Of a DNA stretch of 9,593 nucleotides, positions 1 to 6,191 are shown one piece after another. Source of the DNA: JBHHZM01 sp046758065. GTDB taxonomy: Bacteria > Pseudomonadota > Alphaproteobacteria > JAAXGF01. Below the pieces are notes generated by a model, which worked only from the letters and a program-made list of their open reading frames with translations, was not told where the DNA came from and ran no database searches. The position numbers and the translations under genes are program-made. The first letter of the stretch is position 1; each line of letters starts with the position of its first letter. The stretch is taken from positions 1-9,593 of the forward strand of contig JBHHZM010000116.1 of assembly GCA_046758065.1 (NCBI GenBank), written 5' to 3'.

Positions 1-85
1 ATGCGACGGGCGTCTAGCCGACGCGCAAAATCGTCCCGGTCAAATGGGTCATATCAACCGAGAACCGCTCTAGGCGCACAACGCC

Positions 86-119
86 AGGCTGCCGCCCCTT
101 GCGAGGGGCGGCGGCTTTG
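86..119 (+). terminator. Strong hairpin terminator or attenuator upstream of phnC
   Basis: A perfect 8-bp stem (GCCGCCCC at 91-98, GGGGCGGC at 105-112) closes on a six-base loop. It extends outward to about 13 bp (86-98 with 105-117) through two G-T wobbles. Only a short TTT follows, so termination may be partial. The 85 bases before it hold no gene I can assign: two forward frames close at 15-17 and 71-73, either of which could end an upstream gene. In ABC operons such a hairpin often sits between the binding-protein gene and the ATPase gene, which would fit phnD lying just off the left edge; that is inference. Confidence 0.6.
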
Positions 120-136
120 CGTATGCAGGTCTTGCG

Positions 137-943
137 ATGCTCACCATCAGCGATCTCGTCAAGCGCTACCCGACCGGCGCGCGCGCGCTCAACGGCGTAA
201 GCCTGGTTGTCGACAAGCCCCAGATCGTCACCGTGATCGGCTCCTCGGGCGCCGGCAAGTCGACGCTCATCCGCTGCGTCAACCGTCTGGTCGAGCCGAC
301 CTCGGGCACGGTCACGCTCGACGGCGTCGAGATCACCGCGCTGCGCCGACGAGCGCTCAGACAGGCGCGCCGGCGCATGGGGATGATTTTTCAGGAATAC
401 AATCTGGTCGAGCGGCTGACCGTGATGGAGAACGTCCTTTCGGGCCGGCTCGGCTATGTGAGCTTCCTGCGCGCCTTCCGCCGCAACTACCCGCCGGACG
501 ACATTAGCGCGGCCTTCGCGCTGCTCGAACGCGTCGGCCTCGGCGGTTACGAGAATACCCGGGCCGATGCGCTCTCGGGCGGTGAGCGCCAGCGCGTCGG
601 CATCGCCCGGGCGCTGATGCAACGACCCGACCTGCTGCTGGTCGACGAGCCCACGGCAAGCCTCGACCCCAAGACCGCGCGCCAGATCATGCGGCTGCTG
701 TGCGAACTCGCCCACGAGCACGGCACGCCGGCGCTGGTCAACATTCACGACGTGGGGTTGGCCCAGAGTTTCGCCGACCGGGTCGTCGGACTGAACGGCG
801 GCCGGGTGGTGTTCGATGGCCGGCCCACCCGCCTGTCGCCGCAGGTGCTGACCGACATCTACGGCGAGGAGGACTGGTCGACGACGATCCGCGCCGTCGA
901 GGACGACGAGGAAGCGCCCGGTCCCCAGATCGCCGCCTCATGA
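137..943 (+). CDS. phnC: Phosphonate/phosphite-type ABC transporter ATP-binding protein (PhnC)
   Basis: This is the cytoplasmic ATPase that powers import by the PhnE permeases. All ABC signatures are intact over 268 residues: Walker A GSSGAGKST at 35-43, Q-loop Gln86 in FQEYNL, signature LSGGERQR at 146-153, Walker B LLLVDE at 166-171 with the D-loop SLD behind it, and H-loop His204 in NIHD. The FQEYNLVERLTVMENVLSGRLG stretch and length are typical of the PhnC subfamily rather than of general amino-acid or metal ATPases. The start at 137 gives the normal N-terminus; its ribosome site (AGGT, 127-130) is weak. The C-terminus carries an acidic tail, EDDEE, past the usual end. The stop overlaps the phnE1 start by ATGA, implying translational coupling. 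The substrate could be a phosphonate, phosphite or another phosphate analogue; sequence alone does not decide. Confidence 0.93.
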   Translation: MLTISDLVKRYPTGARALNGVSLVVDKPQIVTVIGSSGAGKSTLIRCVNRLVEPTSGTVTLDGVEITALRRRALRQARRRMGMIFQEYNLVERLTVMENVLSGRLGYVSFLRAFRRNYPPDDISAAFALLERVGLGGYENTRADALSGGERQRVGIARALMQRPDLLLVDEPTASLDPKTARQIMRLLCELAHEHGTPALVNIHDVGLAQSFADRVVGLNGGRVVFDGRPTRLSPQVLTDIYGEEDWSTTIRAVEDDEEAPGPQIAAS

Positions 944-1731
944 GCGCGCCGGCGGCCTGGCGTCCGCCGCGGCTGATCGCCGGCCCTTACTGGCGCTACG
1001 GACTCGGCGTACTCGCCGTCGCCTATGTCTTCTGGTCGCTCGGCTCGCTCGATATCGACTACGAGCGTATCGGCCGCGGCATGTCGCGCGCGGCCAACAT
1101 GTTCTCGCACATGTTTCCGCCCGACTTCAGCCGCTGGCATCTCCTGCTCCGCGGCGTGCTCGAAAGCGTGCAGATGGCGATGGCGGCGAGTTTCTTCGGC
1201 ATGATCCTCGCGGTGCCGTTGGGTCTCGCCGCGGCGAACAACCTGGCCAGCCGGCCGGTCTACCTCGCGGCGCGCGCGCTGATTTCGCTGTCGCGCACCT
1301 TCCACGAGATCATCATCGCCATTTTCTTCGTCAAGATTTTCGGCTTCGGGCCGCTCGCCGGCGTGCTGACGCTGATCGTCGCCTCGACGAGCTTCATCGC
1401 CAAGATGCTCGCCGAGGACATCGAGAACATGCAGATGGGCCAGATCGAGGCGGTGCGCGCCACCGGCGCGGGCTTTCTCAAGCTCCTGGTCTACGGCGTC
1501 GTGCCGCAGGCGCTGCCGCGCTACATCGGGAACTCGATCTACCGGCTCGACGCCAACGTCCGTCATTCCACCGTCGTCGGCATCGTCGGCGCCGGCGGCA
1601 TCGGGCAGACGCTTGCCGCCACGTTCTCGCGCTACGACTACGACTTCAGCCTCGCCATCTTGCTGAGCATCATCGCGCTGGTGTTCATGGGCGAGTTCTT
1701 CTCCAACTGGGTCCGCAAGCGACTGAGATGA
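940..1731 (+). CDS. phnE: Phosphonate/phosphite-type ABC transporter permease, first copy (PhnE1)
   Basis: Inner-membrane permease of 263 residues, forming half of the translocation channel with PhnE2. The start at 940 lies in the ATGA overlap with phnC; the open frame runs further upstream, but that part is arginine-rich shadow of phnC. Hydrophobic segments lie at roughly 20-36, 76-100, 105-119, 122-150, 208-230 and 236-254. The EAA loop that contacts the ATPase is clear at 170-193 (EAVRATGAG ... GVVPQALP), followed by the PhnE hallmark NVRHSTVVGIVGAGGIG at 206-222. Length matches the family. It ends in an ATGA overlap with phnE2. The two permeases are related but clearly diverged, so the channel is most likely a heterodimer (inferred). 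Confidence 0.92.
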   Translation: MSAPAAWRPPRLIAGPYWRYGLGVLAVAYVFWSLGSLDIDYERIGRGMSRAANMFSHMFPPDFSRWHLLLRGVLESVQMAMAASFFGMILAVPLGLAAANNLASRPVYLAARALISLSRTFHEIIIAIFFVKIFGFGPLAGVLTLIVASTSFIAKMLAEDIENMQMGQIEAVRATGAGFLKLLVYGVVPQALPRYIGNSIYRLDANVRHSTVVGIVGAGGIGQTLAATFSRYDYDFSLAILLSIIALVFMGEFFSNWVRKRLR

Positions 1732-2540
1732 CGCCCCTCGATCACGCCCGCCGCCACCCCGAAGTGTGGCGCCGTTTCAGCCCGCGCGAGACCCTGCTGC
1801 GCTACGCCTGGTATCTCGGCGCGGTGCTTGTCGCCGTCTGGTCGGTGAGCAACCTGGACATCCCCTGGGTCTATTTTCTCGACGCCCACGTACAGGCCGC
1901 CGACCTGATCACACGCATGGTGCCGCCCGACTGGACCCACTTCGCCGTGATCGCCGACCCGCTGATCGAGACCATCCACATCGCCACGCTGGGCACCGCC
2001 GCAACGCTCGTGATCGCCGTTCCGATCTCCTTTCTCGCCGCGCGCAACACCACCTTCAACCCGCTCACCTGGTTCGTCGCCCGCTTCATCCTGGTGGCCT
2101 CGCGCTCGGTCAACACGGTGGTCTGGGCGCTCATCTTCGTCGCCATCTTCGGCCCCGGCCCGGTGGCCGGCGTCTGGGCGATCGTGGCGCGCTCGATCGG
2201 CTTCATGGGCAAGCTCATGGCCGAGGCCATCGAGGAGATTGACGAGGGTACAGTCGAGGCGATCGAGGCGACCGGCGCCTCGCGGCTCAAGGTGCTTCTG
2301 ATCGGGGTGGTGCCGCAGGTGCTGCCGGTGCTTTACGGCACCACGGTCTACCGCTGGGACATCAACATCCGCGAATCCACGGTGCTCGGCTTCGTCGGCG
2401 CCGGCGGGATCGGGATCGCGCTTTACGCCTCGATCAACCTGTTCGCCTGGCGCGAGGTCTCGGCGATGCTGCTCGTGATCTTCGCCATCGTCGTCTTCAG
2501 CGAGCTCGTCTCGGCCGCGGTACGCCGGCGGATCACCTGA
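1728..2540 (+). CDS. phnE: Phosphonate/phosphite-type ABC transporter permease, second copy (PhnE2)
   Basis: Second inner-membrane permease, 270 residues, coupled to phnE1 through an ATGA overlap at 1728-1731. Membrane segments are visible at about 27-45, 80-104, 113-150, 216-236 and 245-264. The EAA loop is at 177-200 (EAIEATGASR ... GVVPQVLP), and the family motif INIRESTVLGFVGAGGIG lies at 212-229. The N-terminus has about 25 hydrophilic residues before the first helix, slightly longer than in PhnE1. Paired phnE genes next to phnC are a common layout for phosphonate and phosphite importers; here the periplasmic binding protein is not in view. Transcription may stop in the 88 bases after this gene, or continue into the carbamoyltransferase module on the same strand. 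Confidence 0.92.
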   Translation: MTPLDHARRHPEVWRRFSPRETLLRYAWYLGAVLVAVWSVSNLDIPWVYFLDAHVQAADLITRMVPPDWTHFAVIADPLIETIHIATLGTAATLVIAVPISFLAARNTTFNPLTWFVARFILVASRSVNTVVWALIFVAIFGPGPVAGVWAIVARSIGFMGKLMAEAIEEIDEGTVEAIEATGASRLKVLLIGVVPQVLPVLYGTTVYRWDINIRESTVLGFVGAGGIGIALYASINLFAWREVSAMLLVIFAIVVFSELVSAAVRRRIT

Positions 2541-2550
2541 GAGCCGGCGC

Positions 2551-2579
2551 TTGACGCGCTCTCGGGCAGGTGACTAGCT
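2551..2579 (+). promoter_or_regulatory. Candidate sigma-70 promoter in front of the SxtJ-family gene
   Basis: TTGACG (2551-2556) is followed after 17 bases by CTAGCT (2574-2579), which fits the alphaproteobacterial housekeeping pattern reasonably well. It lies in the 88-base gap after phnE2, about 50 bases before the start at 2629. The -35 box falls inside an imperfect inverted repeat (GAGAGC at 2539-2544, GCTCTC at 2558-2563) that could be an operator or a weak phnE2 terminator. Nearly the same -10 stretch precedes the gene at 6192. Prediction by eye only. Confidence 0.4.
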
Positions 2580-2628
2580 TGCAACAGCATCCGGACCTCG
2601 CGACGGGCATGATCGAAGGGTCGGGAGC

Positions 2629-3051
2629 ATGAGCACCCACGAGGATTTCGACCGCAAGCACGAGGCGAGGATCTCGTCGGACCGCGCTTTCGGGCTGGTG
2701 TTCGCCGGCGCGTTGGCGGCCGTCGGTCTGTGGCCGGTCCTCGACGGCAACGGCGCGCGCTGGTGGGCGCTGGGGCTGGCTTTTGTCTTGCTCGCCGCCG
2801 CGCTGTCGGGCCCGGCGTGGCTCGGGCCGGCGAACCGGCTGTGGGCGCGCTTCGGACTGGCGCTGCACCGGGTCGTCAACCCGTTGATCACCGGGCTGGT
2901 CTTTTATCTGGTGGTGACGCCGACCGGGCTGGCGCTGCGGGCGCTGGGAAAGGATCCGCTTCGCCTGCGCCTCGACACGAGCGCGAAGAGCTACTGGATC
3001 GAGCGCCGCCCGCCCGGCCCGGCGCCCGACACCATGAAGCGGCAGTTCTAG
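2629..3051 (+). CDS. SxtJ-family small membrane protein
   Basis: A 140-residue integral membrane protein of the SxtJ family, first described from the saxitoxin cluster and widely found beside carbamoyltransferases; its biochemical role is unknown. Three hydrophobic segments are visible at about 21-38, 45-64 and 83-103, with a charged N-terminus. I recognise the family by the ordered motifs FGLVFA (21-26), RWWALGLAF (44-52), NRLWARFGL (69-77), VVNPLITGL (82-90), the VVTPTGL block (95-101), LGKDPLRLR (106-114) and the C-terminal SYWIERRPPGP ... KRQF. A GAAGGG ribosome site at 2615-2620 supports the start at 2629. It is followed after two bases by the DUF5989 gene and then the carbamoyltransferase, so the three are almost certainly co-translated. 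A scaffold or membrane-docking role for the enzyme is my inference. Confidence 0.88.
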   Translation: MSTHEDFDRKHEARISSDRAFGLVFAGALAAVGLWPVLDGNGARWWALGLAFVLLAAALSGPAWLGPANRLWARFGLALHRVVNPLITGLVFYLVVTPTGLALRALGKDPLRLRLDTSAKSYWIERRPPGPAPDTMKRQF

Positions 3052-3053
3052 GC

Positions 3054-3203
3054 ATGTCGTTCCTCGCCGAGCTCTGGGCCTTCATGCGGGTCCGCAAGAA
3101 GTTCTGGCTGCTGCCGATCGTGGTGGTGATGGCCCTGTTCGGGGGTCTGCTGATTCTGGTGCAGGGCGCGGCGGTGGCGCCGTTCATCTACACGATCTTC
3201 TGA
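3054..3203 (+). CDS. DUF5989 / SxtK-type membrane micropeptide
   Basis: A 49-residue protein that automatic callers can miss or overextend: the open frame continues far upstream inside the SxtJ gene, but the ATG at 3054, two bases after that gene's stop, gives the family's normal N-terminus. It has a short amphipathic head (MSFLAELWAFM), a basic stretch VRKKFW (13-18), one membrane helix at about 18-37, and the characteristic tail VAPFIYTIF (41-49). Length and pattern match DUF5989, the family to which the saxitoxin-cluster SxtK belongs. Function is unknown. With no clear ribosome site, expression probably depends on reinitiation after the SxtJ gene. The strict order SxtJ, DUF5989, carbamoyltransferase suggests that it assists the transferase at the membrane (inferred). 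Confidence 0.85.
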   Translation: MSFLAELWAFMRVRKKFWLLPIVVVMALFGGLLILVQGAAVAPFIYTIF

Positions 3204-3220
3204 GAGCCCGGCACGGCAGC

Positions 3221-5056
3221 ATGCGCGTCCTCGGAATCTCGGCCTTCTATCACGACAGCGCGGCGGCGCTGATCGACGACGGCGAGGTCGTGGCCGCGGC
3301 GCAGGAAGAACGTTTCACACGCAAAAGACACGACGCGAGCTTTCCGCACAACGCGGTGGCCTACTGTCTCGGCGCGGCGGGCGCGACGTCCGGAGCGGTC
3401 GACCACGTCGTCTTCTACGACAAGCCCTTCCTCAAGTTCGAGCGGCTGCTGGAGACCTATGTGGCGTTCGCGCCCCGGGGCTTCCGCTCGTTCCGCATGG
3501 CGATCCCCTTGTGGCTGCGCGAGAAGCTGTTCCAGAAGCGGCTGCTGCGCGACGCACTCGAACGGCATGCGCCCGACGTCGACTGGGAGCGCCGGCTGCT
3601 TTTCGCCGAGCACCACCAGAGCCACGCCGCGTCCGCCTTCTTCCCGTCGCCGTTCGATGAGGCGCTGGTGCTGACCATGGACGGGGTGGGCGAATGGGCG
3701 ACCACCTCGGTTGCGCTCGGACGCGGCAACGCGCTCGATATCGTCAGGGAAATCCACTTCCCGCACTCGCTGGGGCTGCTGTATTCGGCCTTCACCCATT
3801 ACACCGGCTTCAGGGTCAACTCGGGCGAATACAAGGTCATGGGGCTCGCGCCTTACGGCGAGCCGCGCTACGCGCAGACCATCTTCGACAATCTGATCGA
3901 CCTCAAGGAGGACGGCTCGTTCCGTCTCGATCTCGGGTACTTCGACTACTGCACCGGGCTGACCATGACCAACGGCCGGTTCGAAGCGCTGTTCGGCGGC
4001 CCGCCGCGAGACCCGGAAGCGCGCCTGACGCAGCGCGAAATGGACCTGGCGGCCTCGGTTCAGGCGGTGCTCGAAGAGGTGGTGTTGCGCATGACGCGCG
4101 CGCTGACGCGCGAGACCGGAATGCGCAACCTGTGCCTCGCCGGCGGCGTGGCGCTCAACTGCGTGGCCAACGGCAAGGTGCTGCGCGACGGCCATGTCGA
4201 TGGACTGTGGGTGCAGCCGGCGGCGGGCGACGCCGGCGGCGCGCTGGGCGCGGCGCTCGCCACCTACCACCTGCACGCCGGCCGACCGCGCGCGGCGCGG
4301 GGACCGAATGACGCGATGAAAGGCGGCTATCTCGGTCCCGAGTATGAGCAGGACGAGATCGAGCGTCGGCTGGCGGCGGCGGGCGCGCGGTTTACCACGC
4401 TCGACGACGACGCGCTGATCGGAACTTGCGCCGGGGCGCTGGCAGCGGGCAGGACGCTCGGCTGGTTTCAGGGGCGCATGGAGTTCGGACCGCGGGCGCT
4501 GGGCGCGCGTTCGATCCTCGGCGACGCGCGCTCGCCGACCATGCGGTCGGTGCTCAACCACAAGGTCAAGTTCCGCGAATCGTTCCGCCCCTTCGCGCCG
4601 TCGGTGTTGCGCGAGGACGTCGCTGACTGGTTCGAGCTCGACGGCGACAGCCCCTACATGGCGCTCGTCGCTAACGTGACGCAGGCGCGGCGGCGTGCCA
4701 CCGGCGCCGGGGAAGACGCGCCGTCCGGCATCGACCGGCTCGACCTGCCGCGCTCCGAAATTCCGGCGGTGACCCACGTCGATGGTTCGGCGCGCATCCA
4801 GACGGTGCAGCGCGAGACCAATGCGCGCTATCACGCGCTGATCTCGCGCTTCAAGGCGCTCACCGGCTGCCCGGTGGTCGTCAATACCAGCTTCAACCTG
4901 CGCGGCGAGCCGATCGTGTGTTCGCCCGAGGATGCGTTTCGCTGCTTCATGGGCAGCGGGATCGAGGCGCTTGCCGTCGGCAACTGCTACCTCGAGAAGG
5001 AGCGCCAGGATCCGGCGCTCGAACGCGACTACCGGGACGACTTCGCGCCCGACTGA
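3221..5056 (+). CDS. NodU/CmcH/SxtI-type O-carbamoyltransferase
   Basis: A 611-residue enzyme expected to use carbamoyl phosphate and ATP to form carbamoyl-adenylate and pass the carbamoyl group to a hydroxyl of an acceptor, as TobZ, NodU and CmcH do. The N-terminal Kae1-like domain shows HDSAAAL (11-17), the metal pair His131/His135 in HHQSHAASAF, MDGVGEW (153-159), NSGEYKVMGLAPYG (200-213), NLCLAGGVALNCVANG (303-318) and GDAGGALGAAL with Asp337. The C-terminal YrdC-like domain shows GWFQGRMEFGPRALGARSIL (414-433), KFRESFRPFAPSVL (450-463) and NTSFNLRGEPIV (555-566). No key block is missing and the length is normal. The start at 3221 lies 17 bases after the DUF5989 gene, has a weak ribosome site and gives the canonical N-terminus. 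No acceptor-building pathway (antibiotic, Nod factor, saxitoxin) is visible, so the substrate is unknown. Confidence 0.93.
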   Translation: MRVLGISAFYHDSAAALIDDGEVVAAAQEERFTRKRHDASFPHNAVAYCLGAAGATSGAVDHVVFYDKPFLKFERLLETYVAFAPRGFRSFRMAIPLWLREKLFQKRLLRDALERHAPDVDWERRLLFAEHHQSHAASAFFPSPFDEALVLTMDGVGEWATTSVALGRGNALDIVREIHFPHSLGLLYSAFTHYTGFRVNSGEYKVMGLAPYGEPRYAQTIFDNLIDLKEDGSFRLDLGYFDYCTGLTMTNGRFEALFGGPPRDPEARLTQREMDLAASVQAVLEEVVLRMTRALTRETGMRNLCLAGGVALNCVANGKVLRDGHVDGLWVQPAAGDAGGALGAALATYHLHAGRPRAARGPNDAMKGGYLGPEYEQDEIERRLAAAGARFTTLDDDALIGTCAGALAAGRTLGWFQGRMEFGPRALGARSILGDARSPTMRSVLNHKVKFRESFRPFAPSVLREDVADWFELDGDSPYMALVANVTQARRRATGAGEDAPSGIDRLDLPRSEIPAVTHVDGSARIQTVQRETNARYHALISRFKALTGCPVVVNTSFNLRGEPIVCSPEDAFRCFMGSGIEALAVGNCYLEKERQDPALERDYRDDFAPD

Positions 5057-5148
5057 GGAGACGCGCGACGATTTTCATGCGCCGCCGGCGCGACGATCCG
5101 TTAGAAATGAAATCGTCAGACGTCTGCAATCGCGGGACCATGGTCTGC

Positions 5149-6114
5149 ATGACCGCAACGCCTTCACCGCATCGGCCGCGCCTGCGCTTCGCCGGCGGCG
5201 TCGCAGCGGTCGTCGCGCTGATGCTCGCCGGCGCCGCGCCGGCGCGGGCCTTCGACCCGGCGATCCTCCAATCGGTGGTCAGCGTGCTGCCCGAATGGCC
5301 CGACAGCGCGCGCCTTCCCGAGGCGCCCGAAGGCACCGCCGTCGCGGTGCTCGAAGGCGGCTATCTGGCGACCAACGTCCACGTCCTCGGCCGCGCCAAG
5401 CGCCTGCGTATCCGTCTCGACGACGGCCGCGTGCTGCCGGCCGAGATCGTCGGCATCGATCCGCCGACCGACATCGCGCTGATCAAGGCACCGCTCGACC
5501 TGCCGGTGCCGGAAACCGCCCCGGCCCCGGCGCTCGGCGCGCCGGTCTGCGCCATCGGCAACCAGTTCGGTCTCGGGCTGTCGGTCACCTGCGGCGTGGT
5601 CTCGGCGCTGAACCGGACGGGCGCCGGCTTCAACCCGATCGAGGACTTCATCCAGACCGACGCGACCGTCAACCCCGGCGGTTCGGGCGGCGCGCTGATC
5701 GACGGGACGGGGCGCCTCGTCGGCCTCGTCTCGGCGATCTTCACCAAGAAGAGCGACGCCGACATCGGCGTCAACTTCGCCGCCTCGATGGCGCTCGTCA
5801 TGCGCGTGGTCGAAGACCTGCGCGCGCACGGCCGCGTCATTCGCGGCCGACTGGGACTCGCCGTCGCCGATCTCGACCTCGACGAGCGCCGATCCGGCGC
5901 CGGCGCGCGGGTCATGCGCGTCGCCCCTGATAGCGGGGCCGCGGCCGCCGGGCTCGCACCCGGCGACATCGTCGTCGCCGTCGCCGGCCGGCCGATCCGC
6001 AAGGCGAGCGACGTCACCGCCGCGGTCCAGCTTCACCGCATCGGCGACAGTTTTGCGGTCACGTACCTGCGTGGCGGCGCCCGCCGCGAGGTCACCGTTA
6101 CCCTCGGCCGCTAG
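5149..6114 (+). CDS. Secreted HtrA-like serine protease with one PDZ domain
   Basis: A trypsin-fold (S1C) protease, 321 residues from the chosen start. That start gives a standard signal peptide: basic n-region, hydrophobic core at about 14-30, and likely cleavage after ARA at 34, so the enzyme is periplasmic or exported without a membrane anchor. The catalytic triad is complete: His78 in TNVHVL, Asp108 in PPTDIALIKA, Ser179 in NPGGSGGAL. The usual GNSGGPL is changed to GGSGGAL, but the nucleophile is kept. One PDZ domain follows at about 234-321 (GLAVADLDL, AAGLAPGDIVVAVAGRPI). The total is shorter than two-PDZ DegP. In-frame ATGs at 5077, 5107 and 5140 are possible; those at 5077 and 5107 would put extra polar residues before the signal peptide. 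It follows the carbamoyltransferase after 92 bases; a functional link is not shown. Confidence 0.88.
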   Translation: MTATPSPHRPRLRFAGGVAAVVALMLAGAAPARAFDPAILQSVVSVLPEWPDSARLPEAPEGTAVAVLEGGYLATNVHVLGRAKRLRIRLDDGRVLPAEIVGIDPPTDIALIKAPLDLPVPETAPAPALGAPVCAIGNQFGLGLSVTCGVVSALNRTGAGFNPIEDFIQTDATVNPGGSGGALIDGTGRLVGLVSAIFTKKSDADIGVNFAASMALVMRVVEDLRAHGRVIRGRLGLAVADLDLDERRSGAGARVMRVAPDSGAAAAGLAPGDIVVAVAGRPIRKASDVTAAVQLHRIGDSFAVTYLRGGARREVTVTLGR

Positions 6115-6117
6115 GCG

Positions 6118-6146
6118 TTGCCCGCGCCCGGGCGATTGGCTAGCCT
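6118..6146 (+). promoter_or_regulatory. Candidate sigma-70 promoter in front of the DadA-like gene
   Basis: TTGCCC (6118-6123) is followed after 17 bases by TAGCCT (6141-6146), about 46 bases before the start at 6192. The surrounding CTAGCCTGC (6140-6148) differs at one base from CTAGCTTGC in front of the SxtJ-family gene. This suggests a separate transcript for the dehydrogenase rather than read-through from the protease gene. Confidence 0.4.
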
Positions 6147-6191
6147 GCGCCGAAATGGGGGCGCGGAACGGCGCCGGGGAGAGCAGCGCGC

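Noticed and set aside
14..748. 244-residue minus-strand frame opposite phnC
   Set aside because: No family features, and it overlaps a fully conserved ABC ATPase.
700..939. Upstream extension of the phnE1 frame
   Set aside because: The added 80 residues are an arginine/glycine-rich shadow of the phnC 3' end; the ATGA overlap at 940 gives the normal start.
3188..4834. 548-residue open frame on the minus strand opposite the carbamoyltransferase
   Set aside because: It is rich in Arg, His and Ala with no recognisable motif, and lies wholly opposite a gene with complete family motifs. Long antisense frames are expected in such GC-rich DNA.
2629..5056. Saxitoxin biosynthesis
   Set aside because: Only the I/J/K-type genes are present; no SxtA, SxtG, SxtB or other core enzyme, and these three families are common in bacteria that make no saxitoxin.
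5117..5126. Perfect palindrome CAGACGTCTG before the protease gene
   Set aside because: A 10-base palindrome is expected several times by chance in a window this size, and there is no second copy or promoter alignment.
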